Below, piece after piece: positions 1 through 9,093 of a stretch of 64,000 nt of DNA (its first letter is position 1; the number at the start of each line of letters is the position of its first letter). The position numbers and the translations under genes are program-made. Under the pieces are notes generated by a model. That model was not told the origin of the DNA, searched no databases, and saw only the letters and a program-made list of their open reading frames with translations. The stretch is from NCBI RefSeq assembly GCF_002224485.1, contig NZ_CP022463.1:2338692-2402691 (forward strand). Direction: 5' to 3'. The DNA is from Sinomonas sp. R1AF57 (GTDB taxonomy: Bacteria > Actinomycetota > Actinomycetes > Actinomycetales > Micrococcaceae).

Positions 1-331
1 TGGGCTCCTGGAAGACCATCGCGATGTCCCTGCCCCGGGCCGCGCGCAGGCGCCTGCGGTCCGGGCCGAACAGCTCCTCTCCGGCGAGGCGGACGCTGCC
101 CGAGACGCGGCTGTTGGGGGGAAGGAGCCCCAGCAGGGCCATCGAACTCGCCGACTTGCCGGACCCCGACTCGCCCACGATGGCGAGGACCTCGCCGGCG
201 CGCACCTCGAAGTCGAGGCCTTGCGCTGCGGCCACCCAAGCGCGGTCGACGCCGAAGTCCACGCTCAGGCCGCGGACCTCGAGGACGGGCGCTGCCTCGC
301 GGCCCGCCGCGTACCTGGGACGGTCCGTCAC
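1..331 (-). CDS. Oligopeptide/dipeptide ABC importer ATP-binding protein (DppD/OppD type), 3' end outside window
   Basis: Only the first ~110 codons are in the window; the gene runs off base 1. A GTG start at 331 is preceded by an AGGAGGA-like ribosome site. The protein reads a typical ABC N-terminus with Walker A GESGSGKS, and the visible end enters the Q-loop (IAMVFQEP). In family members this subunit hydrolyses ATP to drive peptide uptake through the two permeases. It would be the fourth cistron of the leftward importer at 1083-5473, but is separated from the permeases by about 750 bp carrying a gene on the other strand, so it probably has its own promoter. Family assignment is secure; substrate is inferred from the neighbours. 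Confidence 0.9.
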   Translation of the reverse strand, partial: MTDRPRYAAGREAAPVLEVRGLSVDFGVDRAWVAAAQGLDFEVRAGEVLAIVGESGSGKSASSMALLGLLPPNSRVSGSVRLAGEELFGPDRRRLRAARGRDIAMVFQEP

Positions 332-399
332 GGCCGTCCTCCTGTCCTCAGCGGCTTCGGGGTGTGGCGACGGCTCCCGCCGTCCTGTTTCATGGGGTC

Positions 400-1041
400 A
401 TGACCGCGCTCAAGCCTGACGTCCTGGAGCACACGGGCCGCGTCGAGACCCTCGCCGCCCGCAGCAGCAGGGCTCTGGCCTGGCTGACGTGGGGCCTCGC
501 CGCGACCGGTCTCGCACTGACGCTGTCCGCGGCGGGACTGGCCGGGGCCCGGTTCGCGGCGCCGTTCCTGCTGCTCGCCGCGGCCGGGTGGGTGCTTTTC
601 TGGCGGCCTGCGGTGGTGGTGAGCGACGCCGGCGTCGAACTCCGCAACCCGCTGCGCAGCATCGGGGTTCCCTGGGACGCCCTGGCCCATGTGGACACGA
701 AGTACGCCCTGACGCTGGTGACCGGGTCCGGCCGCTTCACGGCCTGGGCGGCGCCCGCGCCGGGCATCTGGGGCGCCAGGCATGCGAGGCCCGAGCACCT
801 CGACGGGCTTCCCGAGAGCACGTACGGCCCCGCGCGGTCCATCCGGCCCGGCGACCTCGCCCACACCGACTCGGGACAGGCGGCCGCCGTCGTCCGCCGG
901 CGCTGGGCCGAGGCGCTCGCCTCGGGCACCGCGCATGCCGGACGCGCGGAGCCCACCCCGGTCACCCGCCGCGTCGCGTGGGCCGAGACGGCGGTGACGG
1001 CGGGGCTCGCCGTCGCGACCCTCCTCACCCCCGGGGCGTGA
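400..1041 (+). CDS. PH-domain-like membrane protein of unknown function
   Basis: 213 aa. ATG at 400 is chosen because the following residues (MTALKPDVLE) lead directly into a soluble N-terminus; no strong ribosome site is seen. Two adjacent hydrophobic helices (about residues 28-70) are followed by a stretch (VVVSDAGVELRNPLRSIGV) typical of bacterial PH-like domains (PF10756-type), where a beta-sandwich follows a membrane hairpin. A last hydrophobic segment closes the protein. It lies on the opposite strand between the importer permeases and their ATPase, ending 41 bp from the permease stop (convergent). Function unknown; no catalytic motif is visible. Confidence 0.75.
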   Translation: MTALKPDVLEHTGRVETLAARSSRALAWLTWGLAATGLALTLSAAGLAGARFAAPFLLLAAAGWVLFWRPAVVVSDAGVELRNPLRSIGVPWDALAHVDTKYALTLVTGSGRFTAWAAPAPGIWGARHARPEHLDGLPESTYGPARSIRPGDLAHTDSGQAAAVVRRRWAEALASGTAHAGRAEPTPVTRRVAWAETAVTAGLAVATLLTPGA

Positions 1042-1082
1042 TCCGCGCACGACGGCGCCGGGCGCCCCTCCCGGGGGCGGCG

Positions 1083-2129
1083 TCACCGCCCGCTCCCGGG
1101 ACCGGCGCGGAAAGGCCGCTGGCGCGGGTCGAAGGCGTCGCGCAGGCCGTCTCCGATGACGTTGATGCTCAGGCAGATCAGGACGATGAACGCGCCCGGC
1201 CACCAGAACAGCCACGGTCGCGTGGAGAACGCGTCCTGGTTCTGGGAGATGAGCAGGCCGAGGGAGGTGTCGGGCGCTTTGACGCCGACCCCGAGGTAGC
1301 TGAGCGCCGTCTCGAGCAGGATCGCTGAGCTCATGGTGAGCGTGACGTTCACGATCACGACGCCGATCGCGTTCGGCACGATGTGCCGGACGATGATGCG
1401 CATGCTCGACGCCCCGGACAGGCGGGCGGCGTCGACGAACTCGCGTTCACGCAGCGTCAGGAACTCCCCGCGCACGAGGCGGGCCAGGCCGACCCACAGC
1501 ACGAGGCCGAGGAAGACGCCGAGCACCAGCACGCCGTGCTGCCCCGCGACGGCCCCGAACCAGGTGCCGTCGTCGCGGCGGCCGGCGACTGCGGACAGGA
1601 CGGCAGCGAGCAGGAGGGCCGGGACGATGATCACGATGTCGGTCAGGCGCATGAGGACGGCGTCGGCCCAGCCGCGGAAGTACCCGGCCACGGCCCCGAC
1701 CACGACGCCGATGGCGCCGGCGATGAGCCCGATGACGAGCATGACAATGATGGACTGCTGGGCCCCGCGCATCGTCATCGCGAAGAGGTCACGGCCGATC
1801 CGATCCTGGCCGAAGGGGTGCTCCCCCAGACGGAACGGGGCAAGCGAGAGGGTGGGTGCGCCGTCGTGGACCAGTGGTGCGATGTCCGTGTGGCCGTACC
1901 TCCACCAGCCGGTGAAGGGCCCCCACCCCACCGACGTGAACGCGAGCGCGAGGATCGCGGCAAGGATGGAGACCCCGACGACCGCGCCGCCGTGCCGGAG
2001 GAACCGCTTCCGGACGATCTGGCCCTGGCTGAGGCCCTTCGGCCCGACGGGACCCTCACCGGGCGTCCTCTGACGGGCGAGGGCCTCCCCCTCGGCGAGC
2101 AGCTCACTCTGCTGGGTTGGCTGGGACAC
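1083..2129 (-). CDS. Oligopeptide/dipeptide ABC importer permease (DppC/OppC type)
   Basis: 348 aa, usual length is about 300-350. A cytoplasmic N-terminus leads into one membrane helix, then an extracellular loop (LGEHPFGQDRIGRDLF) characteristic of DppC/OppC, then the conserved core of five helices with the EAA loop around EFVDAARLSGASSMRIIVRH. It starts one base after the stop of the upstream permease, so the two are translationally coupled. With the other permease it forms the membrane channel for peptides delivered by the lipoprotein at 3695-5473. Confidence 0.92.
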   Translation of the reverse strand: MSQPTQQSELLAEGEALARQRTPGEGPVGPKGLSQGQIVRKRFLRHGGAVVGVSILAAILALAFTSVGWGPFTGWWRYGHTDIAPLVHDGAPTLSLAPFRLGEHPFGQDRIGRDLFAMTMRGAQQSIIVMLVIGLIAGAIGVVVGAVAGYFRGWADAVLMRLTDIVIIVPALLLAAVLSAVAGRRDDGTWFGAVAGQHGVLVLGVFLGLVLWVGLARLVRGEFLTLREREFVDAARLSGASSMRIIVRHIVPNAIGVVIVNVTLTMSSAILLETALSYLGVGVKAPDTSLGLLISQNQDAFSTRPWLFWWPGAFIVLICLSINVIGDGLRDAFDPRQRPFRAGPGSGR

Positions 2130-2130
2130 G

Positions 2131-3669
2131 TCACCTCACCCGGATCCGCGGGTCGAGGGCCGAGTACGCGAGGTCGGCAAGGATGTTGAACACCATGGCC
2201 GTCGCCGCTGTGCAGATGAAGACGGCCATGACAGGGTTGGGGTCGACCCGGGTGACACCCTCGAGGAACATCACGCCCATTCCGCGCACCGAGAAGACGG
2301 TCTCGGTGATGACGGCGCCCCCTATGAGGCCGCCGATGTCGAAGGCGACGACCGTGGTGATCGGAAGGAGCGCGTTGCGCAGCGCGTGGCGCAGGACGAT
2401 GTCGCGCTCCCCCACTCCCTTGGCGCGGGCGGTGCGGATGTAGTCCATGGTCATGACCTCGAGCATCGAGGACCGAGTGAAGCGCGCGTAGCCCGCCAGC
2501 GAGACGAGGACGAGCGCGATCGTGGGGAGGACCAGATGGGTGAAGGAGTCGATGCCCACCGTCCAGAAGTCTCCGCCGAGGTTGGGCGTCGATGCGCCGA
2601 TGGTCGCGATCGGCCGGCCGCGCACGGTGCTGTCCGCGACATAGGAGGGCCACGCCTGCATGTAGCGGTCGAGGGCTGTCATCGCGGCCATCGCCAACGC
2701 GGTGGCGACGGCGACGCGCATGTTCTGCCGCCGGTCGTAGCCCCCGGCGAGCCACCCGAGGCCAGCGCCGACGAGCACGGTCACGGCCCCGAGGACGAGG
2801 ACCGTACCCGGCGTGGCGCCGTTGAGGGGCACCTGGATGGGGAAGTACACCGCGAGCCCGACCGCGACGGCCGCGAGCCCGGCCACGAGGGCCCTCCGGT
2901 TCCTCGGCCCGGCGGCCAGTCCCGCGGCAGCGAACGCGAACCCGGTGCCGGCCACGAGGAGGACGATGAGGCCCAATCCGGGGCGGGCGAACCACCGCGT
3001 AGCCGAGGCCAGGGCGAGCAGGCCCGCCGTGAGGACGAAGGCGGTGCCGCCCGCAGCGAGCCGACGCCGGGGCCGCCCACCGACCACTCCGCCCACGCTC
3101 AGGGCCGCCAGGGCGCCCAGGCCCGCGGACACCTGCCACGGGATCTCGGGATCGGCGAGGAAGTCGTTGAACCCGATCGCGCCGTACTCCTTGAGCAGCA
3201 CCGCGACCCAGAAGATCGGCAGGGAGAAGAAGAGGAAGGCCATGAAGGTGACGCCGTAGTCCAGCGCGCTGTGCTGCCGCAGGGCCGTGACGACACCGAG
3301 TGCAACGCCGACGAGGATCGCGAGGACCGCCGCGGCCGTGACCAGGGTGAGCGTCTGGACCAGTGCGACGCCGAGCGCCTCGGTGACCGGCTGGCCCGCG
3401 ACGTTCTTCCCCAGATCACATCCCCCGGCGATGGGAATGAGGCAGCGGGCCGCGCCGCCGAGCCACGTGAAGTAGCGCAGGGGAGCAGGGGTGCCGAGGT
3501 CCAGAAGCTCCGCGCGCGCGTCCATGAGCTGCCTGGCGTTGGGCGCCCCGCTCCCACGGAACTCCTCGAGGGGATCGCCCGAGAGCGCGGTCAGGTTGTA
3601 GACCACGAACGAGGCGCCGAGGAGGATCAGCGCGGCCGTGGCCAGCCGCCGCACAAGGTACGTCAGCAT
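2131..3669 (-). CDS. Oligopeptide/dipeptide ABC importer permease (DppB/OppB type) with an extra internal membrane module
   Basis: 512 aa, against roughly 310-340 for ordinary DppB. The N-terminal part (residues 1-165: anchor helix, extracellular loop, two helices) and the C-terminal part (from about 360: FTHLVLPTIALVL, EAA loop DYIRTARAKGVGERDIVLRH, last two helices) are standard. Between them sit about 190 residues with six or so further hydrophobic segments and Arg-rich short loops, which have no counterpart in ordinary DppB. The reading frame is uninterrupted and codon use matches the flanks, so this is an in-frame insertion, not an assembly artefact. It lies 25 bp after the solute-binding gene. 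Confidence 0.9.
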   Translation of the reverse strand: MLTYLVRRLATAALILLGASFVVYNLTALSGDPLEEFRGSGAPNARQLMDARAELLDLGTPAPLRYFTWLGGAARCLIPIAGGCDLGKNVAGQPVTEALGVALVQTLTLVTAAAVLAILVGVALGVVTALRQHSALDYGVTFMAFLFFSLPIFWVAVLLKEYGAIGFNDFLADPEIPWQVSAGLGALAALSVGGVVGGRPRRRLAAGGTAFVLTAGLLALASATRWFARPGLGLIVLLVAGTGFAFAAAGLAAGPRNRRALVAGLAAVAVGLAVYFPIQVPLNGATPGTVLVLGAVTVLVGAGLGWLAGGYDRRQNMRVAVATALAMAAMTALDRYMQAWPSYVADSTVRGRPIATIGASTPNLGGDFWTVGIDSFTHLVLPTIALVLVSLAGYARFTRSSMLEVMTMDYIRTARAKGVGERDIVLRHALRNALLPITTVVAFDIGGLIGGAVITETVFSVRGMGVMFLEGVTRVDPNPVMAVFICTAATAMVFNILADLAYSALDPRIRVR

Positions 3670-3694
3670 GGCGGCGTGGTGTCCTGGGCGTTCG

Positions 3695-5473
3695 CTACTT
3701 GACCGACCACTCCCAGAAGTTCCACCACACGCCGGTCTTCATCGGGTTGTACGCCACTCCGTCGACCTTGTCGCTGTAGGCCTGGACTCCGGGGGTCTGG
3801 AACAGCGGCAGGCCGTAGGAGGAGTCCCAGACGATCTTGTCTAGCTTCGTCATGATCTCGTTCTGCTTGCCCTTGTCCGTGGTCGCGATCAGCTCGTCCA
3901 TGAGCTTGTCGGCTTCCTCGTTCGAGAACTTGTTGTAGTTCAGGTCGTTGCCCGACTTGAAGATCGCCGGTACGCCTTGGACGCCCACCCCCGGGTTGGA
4001 CCAGGCGAAGATGCTCGCATCGTAGGTGCCCTTGCCCAGCGCCTTGCTCCAGTCCGAGCGGCCGAGCCCACCGTCCACGATCTTGAAGCCAGCCTTCTCG
4101 GCGGACTCCTTGATGAGCGTGAACATGTCTACGCGGTTCGGGTTGTCCTTGTTGTACATGATGCGGATCTCGGGCTGCTTGCCGGCGAGGAGCTGCTTGG
4201 CCTTGTCGAGGTCGACCTTGTCGAACGCGGACGAGCCGTTGTCCTTGACGGAGTTCGCGTAGGCCGTCTGGGCCGGGACGAAGAACTGGGAGTCGAGCGG
4301 CTTGGCCTCGGGGTCGAGCTTCTTGACGATCTTGTCCACAATGTCCTGGCGCGGGACCGCGAGGAGGAACGCCGTCCGGACGTCCTTGTCGGCAAACGGG
4401 CCGGAGAAGTTGAGGTCGAGGTGCTCGTAGGCGAGCTGCTTGTCCTGGAGGACTGTGGCCCCGGGCACGCTCTTGAGCTGGTCGATCGTGTCCGCAGAGG
4501 CCTGCGGGGCGATGATGTCCGCCTCCCCGTTCTTCAGGGCCTGGACCTGCGCCGGCGCAGAGCCGATGTAGCGGACCACGATGGAATCGGCGTTCGGGGT
4601 CGGGCCCCAGGCATAGTCCCTGTTGCGGATGAGCGTCATGGACTGGTCGGGGACAATCTCCTTGACGATGTACGGCCCGTTGGAGAGGAACAGCGAGGTG
4701 TCCGCGGGCAGCGTCTTCGTGTCGAAGCCGGTGTTGTAGAAGTCCGCCGCCTTCTTGAGCGTCTCGTTCGCGGGCTGCGGCTTGGCCGGGTCGCCCTTCT
4801 TCATGCCCCTCATGAGGTCGGTGAGGGCCTTGGCGTCGGGCAGCCCCGCCTTCTTCGCGATCACGTGGGCGGGCACGTCGATGGCTGGGCCGCCGAGCGC
4901 GATCTCCCAGTCGGCGAAGGGCTTGGTGTACTTCAAGGTCAGGGTCCGGTCGTTGTCGGAGATCGTGGGGACCTCCGTGGCGTTGAGCCCGGTCGGGTCA
5001 CCCGCGAACGAGAAGTAGCTCGTGCCGGTCTTCGCGGAGGGGTTCGCGTCGGAGTAGTAGGCGGAGAAGGCGGCCCACTGGAGGAAGAGGTCATGGGCGG
5101 TGACGGGGGTGCCGTCCGACCACTTGACGCCGTCGTTCACGGTGTACTTGACGGTCAGTGGGTCGTCGGAGACCTTCTCCATCTTGCCGAACTTCTCGTT
5201 GCGCACCACATTGAGCTTGTTGTCGATGTAGTAGAAGCCCGAGTGCGTCGGATAGCTGACCTTGGAGTTGATCTCGGCATTGCCGGTCGCGGTGTTCGGG
5301 TTGAAGGAGTTGAAGGCGTTGACCTCGACCACAGTGATCTTGCCGCCCTGCTTGGCGCTCGCCTGTCCTGTGGACGCTCCCGGGGCGGGGCTGTTCTGGG
5401 TCGCGCACGCGCCGAGTGAGAGTACCGCCAGTACGGCAATGCCTACAGCCCTGGAGATACGCCCACGCCGCAT
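3695..5473 (-). CDS. Extracellular solute-binding lipoprotein, family 5 (oligopeptide-binding)
   Basis: 592 aa. ATG at 5473 is preceded by AAGGAG six bases upstream, which rules out a longer start at 5509. The N-terminus has Arg residues, a hydrophobic stretch and a lipobox ending LSLGAC, so the mature protein is lipid-anchored at Cys23. The rest matches SBP_bac_5: VKYTVNDGVKWSDGTPVTAHD near the start of the binding domain, and a C-terminal part that closes the peptide pocket. It is the first gene of the importer operon (binding protein, permease B, permease C) and is expected to present peptides to the channel. Confidence 0.93.
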   Translation of the reverse strand: MRRGRISRAVGIAVLAVLSLGACATQNSPAPGASTGQASAKQGGKITVVEVNAFNSFNPNTATGNAEINSKVSYPTHSGFYYIDNKLNVVRNEKFGKMEKVSDDPLTVKYTVNDGVKWSDGTPVTAHDLFLQWAAFSAYYSDANPSAKTGTSYFSFAGDPTGLNATEVPTISDNDRTLTLKYTKPFADWEIALGGPAIDVPAHVIAKKAGLPDAKALTDLMRGMKKGDPAKPQPANETLKKAADFYNTGFDTKTLPADTSLFLSNGPYIVKEIVPDQSMTLIRNRDYAWGPTPNADSIVVRYIGSAPAQVQALKNGEADIIAPQASADTIDQLKSVPGATVLQDKQLAYEHLDLNFSGPFADKDVRTAFLLAVPRQDIVDKIVKKLDPEAKPLDSQFFVPAQTAYANSVKDNGSSAFDKVDLDKAKQLLAGKQPEIRIMYNKDNPNRVDMFTLIKESAEKAGFKIVDGGLGRSDWSKALGKGTYDASIFAWSNPGVGVQGVPAIFKSGNDLNYNKFSNEEADKLMDELIATTDKGKQNEIMTKLDKIVWDSSYGLPLFQTPGVQAYSDKVDGVAYNPMKTGVWWNFWEWSVK

Positions 5474-5603
5474 TCCGACTCCTTCTTCATCGACACCCAC
5501 GTGCCACACAGCCTAGACGTGACCCTCGTCGCGACCTCGGCGGAGGTTACTCTTCGGGTCCTGTCGTTATGAACCTGCAATCTATCGCGCCGCGCGGGGA
5601 CGG

Positions 5604-8000
5604 TCAGCCCTCCCCGAGCACCCAGTCCCGGATGCCTTCCGGGTCCTCCCCGAACTCCCTCGTGTACGCGCGGACGCGGACCAGCTCGTCCTCGTACCGC
5701 TGCCGCAGGGCGGCGTGCTTGGCCGCAAGCCCGGGGACCCTGTCGATCACGTCGATGGCGAGGTGGAAGCGGTCGATCCGGTTGAGCATCGCCATGTCGA
5801 ACGGGGTCGTCGTCGTGCCCTCCTCGACGTAGCCGCGCACGTGCAGGTTCCCGTGGTTGGCCCGGCGGTAGGTGAGCCGATGGATGAGCCACGGATAGCC
5901 GTGGTACGCGAACACCACCGGCTTGTCGGTGGTGAAGAGGGCGTCGAACTCGCGGTCCGGGAGGCCGTGGGGGTGCTCCCGCTCGTCCTGGAGGCGCATG
6001 AGGTCGACGGCGTTCACCAGGCGGATCTTGAGCCCGGGCAGGTCCCGGCGCAGCATCTGCGCCGCGGCGACGGCCTCCGCTGTCGGGACGTCTCCGGCGC
6101 AGCCCAGCACGACGTCGGGCTCCTCCCCCTCGACCTCGCTCCCGGCGAAGTCCCAGATCCCGATGCCGCGGGCACAGTGAAGCTGCGCCTCCTCGGGCCC
6201 CAGCCACTGCAGCGACGCCGCCTTCCCCGCCACGACCACGTTGACGTAGTCACGGCTGCGCAGGCAGTGGTCCATCGTGGACACAAGGGTGTTCGCATCC
6301 ACGGGAAGGTAGACCCGGATCACGTCCGCCTTCTTGTTGACCACGTGGTCGATGAATCCCGGGTCCTGGTGCGAGAAGCCGTTGTGGTCCTGCTGCCACA
6401 CGTGGCTCGAGAGCAGGTACGTGAGGGAGGCGACCGGCAGGCGCCAGGGCAGCTCCCGGTGCACCTTGAGCCACTTCGCGTGCTGGTTGAACATCGAGTC
6501 CACGATGTGCACGAACGCCTCGTACGAGTTCAGGACCCCGTGCCGCCCCGTGAGGAGATAGCCCTCGAGCCAGCCCTGGCACAGGTGCTCGCTCAGCACC
6601 TCCATGACGCGTCCCGCCCGGGAAAGGTGCTCGTCGACGCCCTCGATGCGCTCCTGCCACACCTTGTCCGTCGCCTCGAACACCGCCTGGAGGCGGTTGG
6701 ACGCCGTCTCGTCCGGGCCGAAGAGCCGGAAGTTCGTCGGATTGGCCCGGATCACCTCGCGCATCCACTCGCCGAGGTTGTGCATCGCCCCGGCACGCAC
6801 GACGCCGGGCGCCTCCGCCGGGATCATGTGCGCCTCGGGGTCGGGGAGCCGCAGGTCGTTGAGCAGGCGCCCCCCGTTTGCGAAGGGCGTGGCACTCATG
6901 CGGCGGTCACCGCGCGGGGCGAGGCTGCCCAGCTCGGGCGAGCGGGCGCCGTCGTGCGTGAAGAGCTCCTCCGGCCGGTAGGAGCGCAGCCACTGCTCGA
7001 GCTGGGCGAGATGCTCGGGGTTCTCGTGGATGCCGCTGAGGGGGACCTGGTGTGCGCGCCAGGTGCCCTCGACCGGCTTGCCGTCCACGACCGCCGGGCC
7101 TGTCCAGCCCTTCGGGGAGCGGAACACGATGAGCGGCCAGGACGCGGCCGGCTCGTCGGCAGGCCGCTCCCCCGCCGAGCGTGCGTGCTCCTGGATGGCG
7201 CGGATCTCGTCGAGGCTGTCATCGAGCGCGGCGGCGAAGTCGCGGTGTGCGCCGTCGTGGTCCTGCGGGTCGTCGACGGTGACGAACCGCGGCGCCCATC
7301 CGAGGCCCTCCAGGTAGGAGCGCAGCTGCGACTCCGGGCGCCGGGCCAGGACCGTGGGGTTGGCGATCTTGTAGCCGTTGAGGTGGAGGATCGGCAGGAC
7401 GGCGCCGTCGCGGGCGGCATCGAGGAAGGCGGTCGACTGCCAGCTGCCGGCCAGGGGGCCGGTCTCGGCCTCGCCGTCTCCCACGACGCACGCGACCACG
7501 AGGTCCGGGTTGTCGAAGGCAGCGCCGAAGGCGTGCGCGAGCGAGTAGCCGAGCTCCCCGCCCTCGCTGATCGAGCCGGGCGTCTCCGGGGCCGCGTGGC
7601 TCGGGATGCCGCCAGGGTACGAGAACTGGCGGAAGAGCTCCCGGAGGCTGTCCTCGTCGTCTCCGAAGCGCGTGTAGATCTCCGAGTAGGTGCCCTCGAG
7701 GTAGGCATTGGCCACGTTTGCGGGGCCGCCGTGTCCGGGCCCCGTCACGAACAGCATCGCCTGGTCACGGGCGATGATGGCACGGTTGAGGTGGGCGTAG
7801 ATGAAGTTCAGGCCTGTGGTGGTGCCCCAGTGGCCGAGGAGGCGCTTCTTGACGTCCGCGGACTCGAGGGGCCTCCTCAGCAGCGGGTTGTCGCGGAGGT
7901 AGATCTGGCCGACGGAGAGATAATTCGCCGCCCGCCACCAGCGCTCGAGATCCTCCATCCCCTGCTCGGTGAGGTGCGTGGTTGGCTCTGTCGTCGTCAC
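5604..8000 (-). CDS. xfp: Phosphoketolase (D-xylulose 5-phosphate / fructose 6-phosphate)
   Basis: 798 aa from a GTG at 8000 ([13 protein letters not shown]); an ATG at 8024 is possible but has no better ribosome site, and the GTG gives the usual family length. It is a thiamine-diphosphate enzyme that splits xylulose 5-phosphate (and often fructose 6-phosphate) with phosphate into acetyl phosphate plus glyceraldehyde 3-phosphate (or erythrose 4-phosphate). Recognisable blocks are [14 protein letters not shown] at the N-terminus, the family signature [15 protein letters not shown], ThDP-binding [16 protein letters not shown], and [12 protein letters not shown] plus [11 protein letters not shown] in the pyrimidine domain. 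It stands alone, with 130 bp to the importer operon. Confidence 0.96.
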   Translation of the reverse strand: MTTTEPTTHLTEQGMEDLERWWRAANYLSVGQIYLRDNPLLRRPLESADVKKRLLGHWGTTTGLNFIYAHLNRAIIARDQAMLFVTGPGHGGPANVANAYLEGTYSEIYTRFGDDEDSLRELFRQFSYPGGIPSHAAPETPGSISEGGELGYSLAHAFGAAFDNPDLVVACVVGDGEAETGPLAGSWQSTAFLDAARDGAVLPILHLNGYKIANPTVLARRPESQLRSYLEGLGWAPRFVTVDDPQDHDGAHRDFAAALDDSLDEIRAIQEHARSAGERPADEPAASWPLIVFRSPKGWTGPAVVDGKPVEGTWRAHQVPLSGIHENPEHLAQLEQWLRSYRPEELFTHDGARSPELGSLAPRGDRRMSATPFANGGRLLNDLRLPDPEAHMIPAEAPGVVRAGAMHNLGEWMREVIRANPTNFRLFGPDETASNRLQAVFEATDKVWQERIEGVDEHLSRAGRVMEVLSEHLCQGWLEGYLLTGRHGVLNSYEAFVHIVDSMFNQHAKWLKVHRELPWRLPVASLTYLLSSHVWQQDHNGFSHQDPGFIDHVVNKKADVIRVYLPVDANTLVSTMDHCLRSRDYVNVVVAGKAASLQWLGPEEAQLHCARGIGIWDFAGSEVEGEEPDVVLGCAGDVPTAEAVAAAQMLRRDLPGLKIRLVNAVDLMRLQDEREHPHGLPDREFDALFTTDKPVVFAYHGYPWLIHRLTYRRANHGNLHVRGYVEEGTTTTPFDMAMLNRIDRFHLAIDVIDRVPGLAAKHAALRQRYEDELVRVRAYTREFGEDPEGIRDWVLGEG

Positions 8001-8187
8001 GTGAGGGGTACCGCCCTTCCGCATCGGCTGCCGCGCGGACACAGCTGGATCTACGCGGCCGGTCGCTGCCCAGCCTAGCCCGGCGAGGTTGCGGGGCCCT
8101 TGAGGCGAATGGCCCTGGAGTGACGTCGGGGAGAACACCTCGTGCGCGCCGGCGTCCGTCCAGGCCAGGCGGGCTTAGAATCTCAGC

Positions 8188-9009
8188 GTGACGGACTCCC
8201 TCGTGGACCACTACGCCGGCTCGGGCGACCTCACTTCTGCGATTGCGGCGGCGCTGGATGCTGCTGGCATCGAGCGGGAGGGCATTGCGACGACGGTCCT
8301 CGCCCCGGTCGACGAGTTCCACATCCGCGGCCGGACCGCGACGCTCGAGATGGCCCGCGCACTGCGGGTGGACGCCACGTCACGGGTGCTCGACATCGGC
8401 AGTGGGCTGGGCGGCCCTGCCCGGACCATCGCCGAGGCCACGGGCGCCCACGTGACAGGGGTCGACCCCACGCCCGCCTTCTCCGCTGCGGCTGCCGACC
8501 TCTCGGCGTGGACCGGCCTGGGCGGGAAGACGGCCTTCCTCGTGGGGGACGCCACGGCCTTGGACTTCCCGGATGCCCACTTCGACGCGGCGCTCACCGT
8601 GCACGTGGGCATGAATGTCGCCGACAAGCCGGCCATGTACCGCTAGGCGCGCCGGGTCCTGGCACCGGGGGCCCGATTCGTCGTGTACGACGTCCTGCAG
8701 GGGCCCGGAGACGAGGTCCACTACCCGGTTCCATGGGCCCGGGACAGTGCGACCAGCTTCCTCGCCTCCCCTGACGAAATGGCGGCATTCCTCGGCGGCG
8801 CCGGGTTCACCATCGTCGGCCAGGCCGACTCTTCGGCCGAGAGCCTCGCATGGTTCGAGACGATGGCCGCGCGCCTTGCGGAGTCGGGTGGGCCCCCGGT
8901 GACGTTCGCGACCTTCCTCGGCAGCGACTTCGGGGACATGACGCGCAATCAGGTCGCGAACCTGCGCGAGGAGCGGATCCGGACCGTTACCTTCGTCTGC
9001 GAGGCGTGA
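8188..9009 (+). pseudogene. Class I SAM-dependent methyltransferase interrupted by an in-frame TAG
   Basis: Reading from the GTG at 8188 gives a methyltransferase with the SAM-binding motif VLDIGSGLGGPARTIAE (about residues 68-85), acidic GVDPT, and the DFPDAHFDAA motif. Codon 153 (8644-8646) is TAG. The same frame continues without further stops to 9009, starting ARRVLAPGARFVVYDVL, which is the expected next strand of the Rossmann fold. A single GAG-to-TAG change would restore MYREARRVLAPG, so this is a one-base nonsense mutation or a base-call error. A TAGAAT box six bases before the GTG suggests a leaderless transcript. It ends 29 bp before attL and was convergent with ychF before the element inserted. 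Confidence 0.85.
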
Positions 9010-9024
9010 CGGCCCTGCTCCCGG

Positions 9025-9048
9025 CTAGACGTTGAAGCGGAACTCGAC
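9025..9048 (-). other. attL: 11-bp core (9038-9048) plus the displaced original 3' end of ychF
   Basis: On the minus strand 9048 to 9025 reads GTC GAG TTC CGC then TTC AAC GTC TAG, i.e. V-E-F-R-F-N-V-stop. This is the usual YchF C-terminus (VEFRFNV). The resident ychF, 13 kb away, shares GTC GAG TTC CG and then diverges. The stranded codons next to the integrase therefore identify the chromosomal half of the attachment site. The integrase gene starts 45 bp further right, as expected for attP adjacent to int. Confidence 0.9.
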
Positions 9049-9093
9049 AGAGTTGCCTAGCTGCGCAACCTGCTGCGGCGTAGCCTTGACGGT

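Noticed and set aside
8644..8646. Recoding (pyrrolysine-type read-through) of the TAG codon
   Set aside because: No known pyl genes expected in this lineage, no downstream stimulatory structure seen; a point mutation is simpler.
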